From the NCBI RefSeq assembly GCF_019802255.1, contig NZ_JAHYSS010000002.1, positions 186,001 through 250,000 on the forward strand: a DNA stretch of 64,000 nucleotides, written 5' to 3'. Of the stretch, positions 56,372 to 64,000 are shown piece by piece. Under the pieces are notes generated by a model. It was given only the letters and a program-made list of their open reading frames with translations, searched no databases and had not been told where the DNA came from. The translations under genes and the position numbers were made by a program. The stretch comes from Pedobacter polysacchareus (GTDB lineage: Bacteria; Bacteroidota; Bacteroidia; Sphingobacteriales; Sphingobacteriaceae). The stretch's first letter is position 1. Each line of letters begins with the position of its first letter.

Positions 56372-56792
56372 GAGAATTACAGCAGCAGAGACGCTACCTT
56401 TGAGAAGCTTAGTACTAAGGAATGGAATGCCTTATGAGCAGTGTATTTTCCCTCAGGATCATCAGGAAGGTGTTTTTCACCTGGGCTGTTTTGAAGGAGA
56501 AAAACTAGTTACCGTAGCTACATTTTTCCCAGAGGATCGTTCCGAACAAGGTTCAGGAGGATTTCGTTTACGCGGCATGGCTTCTGATCCGGCCTTTGCT
56601 GGAAAAGGATATGGCGCAAAGCTGATAAAATTTGCAATTGATGAGCTGACATCAGCTAATGCTGCTTATATTTGGTGCAACGCGCGTAGTTCTGCGACTG
56701 CTTTTTATGAGAAGCTGGGGTTTGTATTCATTTCTGAAGAGTTTGAAGTACCAGGTGTAGGACCTCATTTTGACATGCTCAGAAAGCTGTAA
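56364..56792 (+). CDS. GNAT-family N-acetyltransferase between gapA and pgk
   Basis: This 142-residue acetyltransferase has LRGMASDPAFAGKGYGAKLI as the acetyl-CoA loop and AYIWCNARSSATAFYEKLGF as the C-terminal region. Its ATG at 56364 overlaps the gapA stop by 8 bases (an in-frame TTG at 56352 is an alternative). The overlap ties its translation to gapA. The role of a GNAT enzyme inside a glycolytic operon is not known to me; protein or small-molecule acetylation are both possible. Confidence 0.83.
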   Translation: MIKRITAAETLPLRSLVLRNGMPYEQCIFPQDHQEGVFHLGCFEGEKLVTVATFFPEDRSEQGSGGFRLRGMASDPAFAGKGYGAKLIKFAIDELTSANAAYIWCNARSSATAFYEKLGFVFISEEFEVPGVGPHFDMLRKL

Positions 56793-56886
56793 AGCTCATT
56801 TGAACCAAATAGCGTAGCGTAAATAATTTAAAGCTTTTTTTTTAAGCTGATCATTCAAAACCAATAATATCTAAACAATAACAATA

Positions 56887-58080
56887 ATGAGAACAATAGA
56901 CCAGTGTAATTTTAAAGATAAGAAAGCTTTAGTCAGGGTAGATTTTAATGTGCCTTTGGATGCTGAATTTAACATTACTGATGACAAAAGAATGCGTGCT
57001 GCATTGCCAACCATTACCAAGATTTTGAATGATGGTGGTTCAGTAATCCTGATGTCTCATTTAGGTCGTCCAAAAAACGGACCAGATGACAAATTTTCTT
57101 TGAAACACATCTTAGGTGACCTTTCCAGAATGTTAGACCTGGAAGTGAAGTTTGCAAATGATTGTATTGGAGAAGAGGCTGCAGACAAAGCTAAAAACCT
57201 GGAGCCAGGGCAAGTTTTGCTATTGGAAAACCTTCGTTTTTACAAAGAAGAAGAAAAAGGAGATCGTGATTTCGCAGAGAAATTATCGAAACTTGGAGAT
57301 GTATATGTGAATGATGCTTTTGGTACTGCACACCGTGCACATGCCTCTACAGCAATCATCGCTGAATTCTTTCCGAATGATAAATACTTCGGTTATTTGA
57401 TGGCTGAAGAGCTTAAAAATGCGGAGAAAGTAAACGATGGCGCGGTGAAACCTTTTACTGCGATCATGGGTGGCGCGAAAGTGTCGGATAAGATTTTATT
57501 GATCGAAAGCCTGCTGGATAAAGTAGATAACCTGATCATCGGTGGTGGTATGGCTTATACTTTTGCGAAAGCTCAGGGCGGCGAAATCGGTACTTCTCTT
57601 TTAGAGGAAGATAGGATGGCGCTTTGCCTGGAATTGCTGGATAAAGCGAAAGCTAAAGGGGTGAATTTATACCTTCCTTTAGACACGGTGATCGCGGATA
57701 AATTCTCTAATGAAGCAGAGAAGAAAAACGTGGATACAGGTTGCATTCCGGCAGACTGGATGGGCTTAGATATCGGTCCAAAAACGATTGCTTTATTTTC
57801 TGAAGTGATCAAAGGTTCGAAAACTTTGCTTTGGAATGGCCCGATGGGTGTTTTCGAAATGGCAAACTTCGAGCAAGGAACACGTGCGATCGCTGACGCG
57901 GTTGTAGCTGCTACTCAGGATAATGGCGCGTTTTCATTGATTGGTGGCGGAGATTCTGCTGCGGCCATCGCAAAATTCAATTTAGAGGATAAAGTCAGCT
58001 ATGTTTCTACCGGTGGTGGTGCATTATTGGAGTACATGGAAGGTAAAGAATTGCCAGGTGTAAAAGCCATCAATGACTAG
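56887..58080 (+). CDS. pgk: Phosphoglycerate kinase
   Basis: Pgk makes ATP from 1,3-bisphosphoglycerate in glycolysis, in the cytosol. The 397-residue protein shows RVDFNVPLD near the N-terminus, LMSHLGRPK (phosphoglycerate binding), [30 protein letters not shown], the hinge WNGPMGVFE and the nucleotide loop GGGDSAAAI. The length and motifs are standard. It is followed by a strong terminator at 58103. Confidence 0.97.
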   Translation: MRTIDQCNFKDKKALVRVDFNVPLDAEFNITDDKRMRAALPTITKILNDGGSVILMSHLGRPKNGPDDKFSLKHILGDLSRMLDLEVKFANDCIGEEAADKAKNLEPGQVLLLENLRFYKEEEKGDRDFAEKLSKLGDVYVNDAFGTAHRAHASTAIIAEFFPNDKYFGYLMAEELKNAEKVNDGAVKPFTAIMGGAKVSDKILLIESLLDKVDNLIIGGGMAYTFAKAQGGEIGTSLLEEDRMALCLELLDKAKAKGVNLYLPLDTVIADKFSNEAEKKNVDTGCIPADWMGLDIGPKTIALFSEVIKGSKTLLWNGPMGVFEMANFEQGTRAIADAVVAATQDNGAFSLIGGGDSAAAIAKFNLEDKVSYVSTGGGALLEYMEGKELPGVKAIND

Positions 58081-58102
58081 TCTTTTCGTATGAAAAAATA
58101 GA

Positions 58103-58140
58103 CAGGCGCTGCGCGATTTTGTGAAGCGCCTGTTTTTTTT
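58103..58140 (+). terminator. Intrinsic terminator after pgk
   Basis: CAGGCGCT (58103-58110) pairs with AGCGCCTG (58125-58132) and is followed by eight T. It separates the glycolytic group from the mraZ regulatory region. Confidence 0.92.
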
Positions 58141-58186
58141 ACCACCTCATTTACTGTGTTTTCGATCCCATCAAGGCACAAAAAAA

Positions 58187-58239
58187 GTGGTATGAATTAT
58201 GTGGATAATTTTTTGTGGTAGAATGTGGTAAAAAGTGGT
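58187..58239 (+). promoter_or_regulatory. MraZ-type operator: phased GTGGT repeats
   Basis: GTGGT occurs at 58187, 58215, 58225 and 58235, with GTGGA at 58201. The last three are exactly 10 bases apart, and the first gaps are 14 bases each. Direct repeats of about 5 bases spaced by 5 in front of mraZ are the known signature of MraZ autoregulation (TGGGN repeats in E. coli). Here the repeat unit differs in its last bases, which is expected if MraZ has co-evolved. The array overlaps the likely promoter. Confidence 0.75.
58200..58208 (-). promoter_or_regulatory. Exact DnaA box inside the mraZ operator
   Basis: The plus strand reads TGTGGATAA, the reverse complement of the consensus DnaA box TTATCCACA, and it overlaps the GTGGA member of the operator. 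It may be chance, but the same 9-mer is the core of the array at 43206-43295. Confidence 0.45.
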
Positions 58240-58284
58240 AGAAATATCTATTTTTACACTACATTATAAAGACCACATAAAGAA

Positions 58285-58758
58285 ATGGTTCAACTGTTAG
58301 GAGAGTTTGATTGTAAATTGGATGCGAAAGGCCGCTTGATGGTTCCTTCGTCTCTGAAAAAACAATTGCCTAATGTTGAGGTTGAGGGACTTGTGATCAA
58401 TAGGGGTTTTGAAAAACACCTGGTGATCTATCCTAAAAAAGTATGGGAAGGAATAGTGGAAGAGTTGAGTAAGTTGAATCCATACGAACAAAAAAACAGA
58501 GAATTTATTCGATACTTCACGCGCGGCGCTACGGAATTGACGTTAGATGCAGCAGGAAGGGTTAATTTACCAAAATCATTATTGGAATCTGTAGGCATAG
58601 AAATCAACACAGAGTTGGTTTTGGCTTGTCAGTTTGATAAGATTGAGGTATGGTCGAAAAAAGGATATGATGCTTTGTTTGATCATGAACCGGCTGACTT
58701 TTCAAAACTTGCAGAAGAAGTAATGGGTAATAAAAATAGGAGGAGCGATGGAGAATAA
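58285..58758 (+). CDS. mraZ: MraZ, transcriptional regulator of the division/cell-wall cluster
   Basis: MraZ is a ring-forming DNA-binding protein that represses its own operon, the mra/dcw cluster. The 157 residues contain two AbrB/SpoVT-like repeats: GEFDCKLDAKGRLMVPSSLK in the first and ATELTLDAAGRVNLPKSLLE in the second, each with the DxxGR motif used to bind DNA. The upstream GTGGT repeats are its probable operator. It overlaps rsmH by 11 bases, so translation is coupled. Confidence 0.95.
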   Translation: MVQLLGEFDCKLDAKGRLMVPSSLKKQLPNVEVEGLVINRGFEKHLVIYPKKVWEGIVEELSKLNPYEQKNREFIRYFTRGATELTLDAAGRVNLPKSLLESVGIEINTELVLACQFDKIEVWSKKGYDALFDHEPADFSKLAEEVMGNKNRRSDGE

Positions 58759-59653
58759 TTACCACATTCCTGTCATGTTGAAAGAATGTATCGATGGTTT
58801 GAATATCAAACCCGATGGCGTATATGTGGACGTTACCTTTGGTGGTGGCGGACATTCAAGAGAAATATTAAAGCATTTAGGAAAAGACGGAGTTTTGATC
58901 GCCTTCGATCAGGATCCTGATGCACAGCGCAATAAAATTGATGATCCACGTTTCATTTTTGTAGACCAGAATTTTGCCTTTATCAAAAATAACCTGCGCT
59001 TGCTGGGTTATAAAGCGGTAGATGGCATTTTAGCTGATCTAGGCGTTTCTTCACATCAGTTTGATGTTCCAGAGCGTGGTTTCTCTACCAGATTTGAATC
59101 TGACCTGGATATGCGTATGGACAAACAAGGTGCGCTAACGGCTGCCGATGTTTTGAATACCTATGCAGAAGATAAACTACACAAGATTTTTGGCATTTAT
59201 GGCGAAGTGAAAAATGCAAAGTCGCTGGCGCGTGCGGTAGTGACCGGTCGTGTGGAGCAACCTATTAAAACCCTTGCGGATTTTAAGAAAGCTGCTGGTG
59301 CTCATATCCCTAAAGGGAAGGAAAACAAGTACATGGCTCAGGTTTTTCAGGCTTTACGCATTGAAGTAAACAAAGAAATTGAAGTGTTAGAGAATTTTTT
59401 AATGCAAACAGCTGATATCCTGAAACCAGGTGGTCGTTTGGTAGTGATGTCTTACCATTCATTGGAAGATAGACCAGTTAAAAGTTTTCTGGCTAAAGGG
59501 AAGTTCAGAGGAGAAGTGGAGAAAGATTTTTATGGTAATGAAGAAAAACCATTTAAAGTCATCACCAGAAAAGCGGTGATTGCAGACGACGAAGAGTTGG
59601 AACGCAACAGCCGCGCAAGGAGTGCGAAGCTTAGAATTGGAGAAAGATTATGA
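58748..59653 (+). CDS. rsmH: 16S rRNA (cytosine(1402)-N(4))-methyltransferase RsmH
   Basis: RsmH (MraW) methylates the N4 position of C1402 in 16S rRNA with SAM and helps decoding accuracy. The 301 residues contain HIPVMLKECIDGL at the start, the SAM-binding FGGGGHSREILKHLG, LADLGVSSHQFDVPERGFS and the C-terminal YHSLEDRPVKSFLAKGK. It overlaps mraZ by 11 bases and ftsL by 4 (ATGA). Confidence 0.96.
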   Translation: MENNYHIPVMLKECIDGLNIKPDGVYVDVTFGGGGHSREILKHLGKDGVLIAFDQDPDAQRNKIDDPRFIFVDQNFAFIKNNLRLLGYKAVDGILADLGVSSHQFDVPERGFSTRFESDLDMRMDKQGALTAADVLNTYAEDKLHKIFGIYGEVKNAKSLARAVVTGRVEQPIKTLADFKKAAGAHIPKGKENKYMAQVFQALRIEVNKEIEVLENFLMQTADILKPGGRLVVMSYHSLEDRPVKSFLAKGKFRGEVEKDFYGNEEKPFKVITRKAVIADDEELERNSRARSAKLRIGERL

Positions 59654-60072
59654 GTAACCAGTTCAGGCAAAATATAGAAGAAGAGGATGAACTGGGATCT
59701 GAAGAAATTCAGATTAAGAAACCCAGAAGGAAGAATAGGGAGCCTGAGAGTGGTAAAGCGTTCTTTAAGAAGTTATTTACCGAAGGGGTAGTAACCAAGG
59801 AAGCGGCAACAGATATGTTACCGTTTTTACTGTTTTTGTCGGTTTTGTGTATGCTTTACATCGCAAACAGTCACATGGCAGTGAAGAACATAAGGAATAT
59901 TGACAAGTTAAATAAAGAAGTAAAAGAGTTGAGCTGGGAATATAAATCGCTGAAAGCTGATTTAATGTTCAAAAGTAAGCTGACTGAAGTTGCTAAAAAA
60001 GTAGATACCCTGGGGATAAAGGAATTAACCGAGCCCCCTAAAAAAATTGTTATAAACGCTAATGAACATTAG
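59650..60072 (+). CDS. ftsL: FtsL-like cell division protein
   Basis: This 140-residue protein has the expected topology of FtsL. A charged N-terminal tail (EEEDELGSEEIQIKKPRRKN) is followed by one membrane helix (MLPFLLFLSVLCMLYIA) near residues 57-74 and a short periplasmic coiled coil (NIDKLNKEVKELSWEYKSLK). It would join the FtsQLB complex that activates septal peptidoglycan synthesis. Sequence conservation is weak in this family, so the call leans on position between rsmH and ftsI and on topology. Confidence 0.85.
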   Translation: MSNQFRQNIEEEDELGSEEIQIKKPRRKNREPESGKAFFKKLFTEGVVTKEAATDMLPFLLFLSVLCMLYIANSHMAVKNIRNIDKLNKEVKELSWEYKSLKADLMFKSKLTEVAKKVDTLGIKELTEPPKKIVINANEH

Positions 60073-62164
60073 AGCAAACATATTATTACGTGTTTATCTG
60101 TCATTTGGACTGATTGTACTGCTTGCCGTAGCAGTATTGGTCAGACTATGCGATGTACAATTTGTAGAGGGGCATAAGTGGCGTGCCATGGCCGACAGCC
60201 TCTCTACTAAGTATATCAATGTGGAAGCGGCTCGTGGAAATATTTATTCTTCAGACGGAAGTCTGCTGGCTACCTCTATTCCTGAATATGAATTGAGAAT
60301 GGATTTGTTTGCTGGTGGGATTGACGACAACAAGGTGTTCTTCGGAAAAGTGGATTCTTTAGCCATGAAATTATCGGAATTCTTTAAGGATAAAAGCCCT
60401 AAAGAATATTCGCGTTACCTGCGTTCAGCCAGACAGGATAGCTCACGTTACCTGCTGATCAAACGTAAAGTAGGTTATCAGGAATTGAAAATCATCAGAA
60501 CGTTTCCGCTATATAATATCGGAAAATATTCTGGAGGTCTGATTGCTGTGCAGCAAAACAAAAGGATTAAACCATTTAAGTTTTTGGCTTCCAGAACAAT
60601 TGGTTATAAAAATGAAAATGTGGCCAATGGTGTAGGTCTGGAAGGTGCTTATGGCAATTACATCAATGGTGAAAGTGGAAAACGACTGGTACAGCGTATT
60701 GCCGGTGGCGTATGGATGCCAGTAAATGATGAAGCAGAGGTAGCTCCTAAAGAAGGTGCAGATATCATTTCTACCATCGACATTAATATGCAGGATTTAG
60801 CGCAAACCGCATTAGAGAGACAGCTGAAACTAAGTGATGCAGACCATGGTACGGTGATCCTGATGGAGGTCAACACTGGTGAGGTGAGAGCCGTAGCCAA
60901 TTATACCAGGGTATCAGAAGGGGTTTATGAAGAGAAATTTAACTATGCTATTGGTGGCAGTCAGGATCCAGGATCTACCTTTAAACTGGCTTCATACATG
61001 GCATTGCTGGAGGATAAAAAAGTAGATACGAACACTTTGGTAGATACTGGTGATGGTTTTTACCGTGTTCCGGGACATACGATTAAGGATTCACATGGTG
61101 GTATTGGTGTAGTAACGGTGATGAAAGCATTTGAGCAATCGGCAAATACAGCGATTGCTAAACTGGTAAATACGCATTATAAAGACAACCCTGCACAGTT
61201 TACGGATCATTTGTACGATATCCACATGAACAAGAAACTGGGATTACAGATTCCTGGGGAAGCACAGCCAGTGATCAAGAATCCATCGAACAGAAGCTGG
61301 AACAAGAACCTGACTTTGGCGCAGATGGCTTATGGTTATGAGATGCAGATTACACCATTACAAATTCTGGCCTTTTATAATGCGGTTGCGAATAATGGGA
61401 AATACATCTCTCCAATTTTTGTGAAAGAGATCAGAAGATTAGGCAATCCGATTGAGCAATTCCATGCCAGAGTGATCAGCGAACAGATTTGTTCGGACAA
61501 AACAGTGAAAAAATTACAAGCCATGCTGGAATCAGTGGTGACCAAAGGTACCGGTAAGTTAATGGGCTCTCCTTTTTATCGCGTTGCTGGAAAAACAGGA
61601 ACCGCACAGGTAGCAGATGGCAATAAAGGATATAGAGCAAAAAGAAGTTATCAAGCCTCGTTCTGCGGTTATTTCCCTGCGGATAAGCCTAAATACTCGA
61701 TTATGGTATCCATCAATGGTCCGAAAAACGGTTATTATGGAGCAACAGTAGCGGGCCCGGTATTTAAAGAAATTGCAGATCGTATTTACGCAAGTGACAT
61801 CCAGATGTACAACAATGTTCAGGATCACCTGGTAGGCAATACCAAAAATCCTGAAGCAAAATCGGGACAAAGCAAAGCAGTAAAGAAAGTATACAGTGCT
61901 TTTGGCATCAAATCTTTATACGCAGCTAAGTCTGAATATTTCAATAGCGTGGATACCAATAACGGGGTCGCTTATGAAGAATATAATTCCGTAAAAGGAG
62001 TAATGCCTAACGTAAATGGAATGGGACTGAAAGATGCCCTATACCTTTTAGGAAATGCAGGTTTGAAAACAAGAGTGTTTGGAAGTGGAAAGGTGTTTAG
62101 TCAGTCGATTCCTTCCGGCAGTAAAATAGGTAGAGGATTAGGAGTAGATTTAGAATTAAGATAA
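60062..62164 (+). CDS. ftsI: Penicillin-binding protein, FtsI/PBP3-type transpeptidase with PASTA domain
   Basis: FtsI is the septal peptidoglycan transpeptidase. The 700 residues begin with a membrane anchor (LLRVYLSFGLIVLLAVAVLV), then the PBP dimer domain (NVEAARGNIYSSDGSLLATS). The transpeptidase domain has SxxK in DPGSTFKLA, SxN in QSANTAIAK and KTG in VAGKTGTAQ. A C-terminal PASTA domain follows (PNVNGMGLKDALYLLGNAGL, ending GSKIGRG). Class B PBPs with one PASTA domain at this place are normal in Bacteroidota. It overlaps ftsL by 11 bases. Confidence 0.95.
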   Translation: MNIRANILLRVYLSFGLIVLLAVAVLVRLCDVQFVEGHKWRAMADSLSTKYINVEAARGNIYSSDGSLLATSIPEYELRMDLFAGGIDDNKVFFGKVDSLAMKLSEFFKDKSPKEYSRYLRSARQDSSRYLLIKRKVGYQELKIIRTFPLYNIGKYSGGLIAVQQNKRIKPFKFLASRTIGYKNENVANGVGLEGAYGNYINGESGKRLVQRIAGGVWMPVNDEAEVAPKEGADIISTIDINMQDLAQTALERQLKLSDADHGTVILMEVNTGEVRAVANYTRVSEGVYEEKFNYAIGGSQDPGSTFKLASYMALLEDKKVDTNTLVDTGDGFYRVPGHTIKDSHGGIGVVTVMKAFEQSANTAIAKLVNTHYKDNPAQFTDHLYDIHMNKKLGLQIPGEAQPVIKNPSNRSWNKNLTLAQMAYGYEMQITPLQILAFYNAVANNGKYISPIFVKEIRRLGNPIEQFHARVISEQICSDKTVKKLQAMLESVVTKGTGKLMGSPFYRVAGKTGTAQVADGNKGYRAKRSYQASFCGYFPADKPKYSIMVSINGPKNGYYGATVAGPVFKEIADRIYASDIQMYNNVQDHLVGNTKNPEAKSGQSKAVKKVYSAFGIKSLYAAKSEYFNSVDTNNGVAYEEYNSVKGVMPNVNGMGLKDALYLLGNAGLKTRVFGSGKVFSQSIPSGSKIGRGLGVDLELR

Positions 62165-62165
62165 T

Positions 62166-63623
62166 ATGCAATTACAAGACGTTTTATATGGAATCGCAAT
62201 AACAAACCTGGTTGGATCTACCAATAGGGAGATCACTGCGCTTGTTTTTGATTCCCGTCAGGTGATTAAAGATGCGGTGTTCTTTGCCATTAAAGGAACG
62301 CTTTCAGATGGTCATAAATATATTGAAAATACAATACAGGCAGGTGCTTCGGTGATTGTGTGTGAGCAGATTCCTGCACAGACCGTTCCAGGAGTAGTTT
62401 ATATACAGGTAGACAATAGTTCGGTAGCCTTAGGAGAAATGGCTGCTAATTATTATGGTAACCCTTCTTCGAAATTGAAATTGGTGGGCATTACCGGGAC
62501 AAATGGTAAAACGACGATCGCAACGATCTTGTTTAAGCTTTTCCGTACGCTGGGCTATCATGTAGGATTGATTTCTACCGTACAGAACCATATTGATGAT
62601 GTGGTAATTCCGGCTACACATACGACCCCAAATCCAATTGCCTTAAATGAATTGCTGCAGAAAATGGTGGATGCTGGCTGTGAATATTGCTTTATGGAAG
62701 TGAGTTCTCATGCCGTAGTGCAACACCGTATCGAAGGTTTAGATTTTGTAGGCGGTGTGTTTTCGAACATCAGTCATGACCATTTAGACTTCCATAAAAC
62801 TTTCGACAATTACATTAAAGCTAAAAAAGCATTTTTTGATGGATTGCCGGCAGGTGCTTTTGCATTGACCAATCTGGACGATAGAAACGGAATGGTGATG
62901 CTGCAGAATACCAAAGCAACAAAAATGACTTATGCTTTAAAACAGCTGGCTGATTTTAAAGCGAGAGTGGTAGAAAATAGTTTCAATGGTTTACATCTGG
63001 AAATAGATCAGGCAGATGTATTCTTTAAACTGGTAGGTTCCTTCAACGCATACAACCTGCTTGCCGTTTACGGTACTGCAGTATTGTTGGGCGAAGATAA
63101 ACTGGAAGCATTAACCGCATTGAGCAACCTTACCGGAGCTGAAGGAAGGTTTGATTACATCACTTCGAGTAACCAGATCATCGGTATTGTAGATTATGCA
63201 CATACACCAGATGCGGTGCAGAATGTATTGAGTACCATCGCTGACATTAGAAAAGGCACAGAACAGGTGATTACGATCATAGGTTGTGGTGGCGATAGAG
63301 ATAAAACAAAACGTCCAATTATGGCACAAGTGGCCTGCGATTGGAGTGATAAGGTGATCCTGACTTCGGACAACCCAAGGTCGGAAAACCCGCAAACGAT
63401 AGTAGAGGAAATGGAAAAGGGCGTATCGCCAACAAATAAAAGGAAGACGTTGAGCATAGTAGATAGAAGAGAAGCGATTAAAACGGCTTGCCATTTAGCA
63501 AAACCAGGAGATATTATCCTGCTGGCTGGAAAAGGGCATGAGAAGTATCAGGAAATCAATGGCGTGAGGTATCATTTCGATGATAAGGAAATATTAATGG
63601 AACAATTAAACTTGATCAGCTAA
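62166..63623 (+). CDS. murE: UDP-MurNAc-tripeptide synthetase MurE
   Basis: MurE adds the third residue of the peptidoglycan stem peptide to UDP-MurNAc-L-Ala-D-Glu in the cytosol. The 485-residue protein has the ATP-binding GITGTNGKTTIA, the SHAVVQHRIEG region, and DNPRSENP. The last is the DNPR motif of enzymes that add meso-diaminopimelate, so DAP-type peptidoglycan is expected. It starts 1 base after ftsI and overlaps mraY by 1 base. Confidence 0.96.
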   Translation: MQLQDVLYGIAITNLVGSTNREITALVFDSRQVIKDAVFFAIKGTLSDGHKYIENTIQAGASVIVCEQIPAQTVPGVVYIQVDNSSVALGEMAANYYGNPSSKLKLVGITGTNGKTTIATILFKLFRTLGYHVGLISTVQNHIDDVVIPATHTTPNPIALNELLQKMVDAGCEYCFMEVSSHAVVQHRIEGLDFVGGVFSNISHDHLDFHKTFDNYIKAKKAFFDGLPAGAFALTNLDDRNGMVMLQNTKATKMTYALKQLADFKARVVENSFNGLHLEIDQADVFFKLVGSFNAYNLLAVYGTAVLLGEDKLEALTALSNLTGAEGRFDYITSSNQIIGIVDYAHTPDAVQNVLSTIADIRKGTEQVITIIGCGGDRDKTKRPIMAQVACDWSDKVILTSDNPRSENPQTIVEEMEKGVSPTNKRKTLSIVDRREAIKTACHLAKPGDIILLAGKGHEKYQEINGVRYHFDDKEILMEQLNLIS

Positions 63624-64000
63624 TGTTATATTATTTATTCGAATACCTAAACGCACATTACGATTTTCCGGGATTAAGGTTGTTTCAATACATCACTTTC
63701 CGTACTTCCTTAGCGATCATTATTTCCTTAATCATTACCACTGTTTTTGGCCGTGCTATTATCAACTATCTGCAGAAAATGCAGGTGGGGGAAACCGTGA
63801 GAAACCTAGGTTTAGAAGGTCAAATGCAGAAACAAGGAACGCCAACAATGGGTGGAATCATGATCCTGTTAGGGATTTTGGTGCCTACTTTATTACTGGC
63901 CAATCTTTCTAATATTTATGTATTGCTGATGATCATCACCACCGTTTGGATGGGAGTGATCGGTTTTGTAGATGATTATATCAAGGTTTTCAGAAAAAAC
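63623..64000 (+). CDS. mraY: MraY, phospho-MurNAc-pentapeptide transferase (5' part)
   Basis: MraY transfers phospho-MurNAc-pentapeptide to undecaprenyl phosphate to make lipid I in the inner membrane. The first 126 codons are present and the frame runs off the window. Visible landmarks are MLYYLFEYLNAHYDFPGLRL, the cytosolic KQGTPTMGGIMILLG and the catalytic-site DDYIKV near the edge. It begins within the murE stop codon (TAATG). Confidence 0.95.
   Translation, partial: MLYYLFEYLNAHYDFPGLRLFQYITFRTSLAIIISLIITTVFGRAIINYLQKMQVGETVRNLGLEGQMQKQGTPTMGGIMILLGILVPTLLLANLSNIYVLLMIITTVWMGVIGFVDDYIKVFRKN

Overview
This window looks like chromosome from a member of the Bacteroidota, most likely Sphingobacteriaceae and close to Pedobacter. 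That placement rests on SusC/SusD-type transport, a hybrid two-component regulator of the Bacteroidota type, AT-rich intergenic DNA, promoters of the Bacteroidota form (TTTG, 19-20 bases, TAnnTTTG), weak Shine-Dalgarno signals, a short AtpC, and an FtsL-like protein within the mra/dcw cluster. The genus is inferred from gene content only.

Layout. 1-2.6 kb: ilvE then ilvD (cut by the window edge), preceded by a previously unlabelled Ile/Leu/Val-rich leader peptide and a terminator/antiterminator pair, i.e. a classical attenuator. 3.1-4.9 kb: atpD-atpC. 5.1-6.9 kb: an RmlD-like reductase, a peroxiredoxin and two identical tRNA-Arg(ACG) genes in tandem. 7.1-20.9 kb: a polysaccharide utilisation locus read leftwards (AraC-type membrane regulator, hybrid two-component sensor, SusC, SusD, a beta-helix lyase-like protein and a GH27 alpha-galactosidase). 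21-24.3 kb: an orphan PAS histidine kinase flanked by a pair of diverged ~140 bp direct repeats, and a serine hydrolase. 24.4-26.9 kb: LemA and a DUF2207 membrane protein. 27-31 kb: KptA, a YcaQ-type DNA glycosylase and a B12-binding radical SAM protein. 31.3-34.9 kb: an OmpR-type two-component system, a Usp-like protein and a bestrophin. 35-37.7 kb: DUF2147, then an AraC regulator divergent from an MFS carrier. 38.2-39.9 kb: adk and obgE.

40-47.98 kb holds an acetyltransferase, a methyltransferase, an M1 peptidase, a remarkable array of eight DnaA-box-like 9-mers, a MocR-type regulator, another acetyltransferase, a TetA-like MFS carrier, a palindromic intergenic element and an HD hydrolase. 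48.1-52.7 kb is an operon that joins an outer-membrane porin to a ProV-ProW-ProX quaternary-amine ABC importer, with its own promoter and a ~175 nt leader. 52.8-55 kb encodes a secreted protein and a lipoprotein with an HExxH zinc-protease motif. 55.4-58.1 kb: gapA, an acetyltransferase and pgk. 58.2-64 kb: the division/cell-wall cluster mraZ-rsmH-ftsL-ftsI-murE-mraY (mraY cut by the window edge), with phased GTGGT repeats upstream that look like the MraZ operator.

The most interesting signals are regulatory DNA rather than proteins: the ilv attenuator, the DnaA-box array at 43.2 kb, the MraZ-type operator with an embedded DnaA box, the paired repeats around the 21.4-22.5 kb kinase gene, and the folded element near 47.1 kb. 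I found no CRISPR array, no prophage and no intact insertion sequence.
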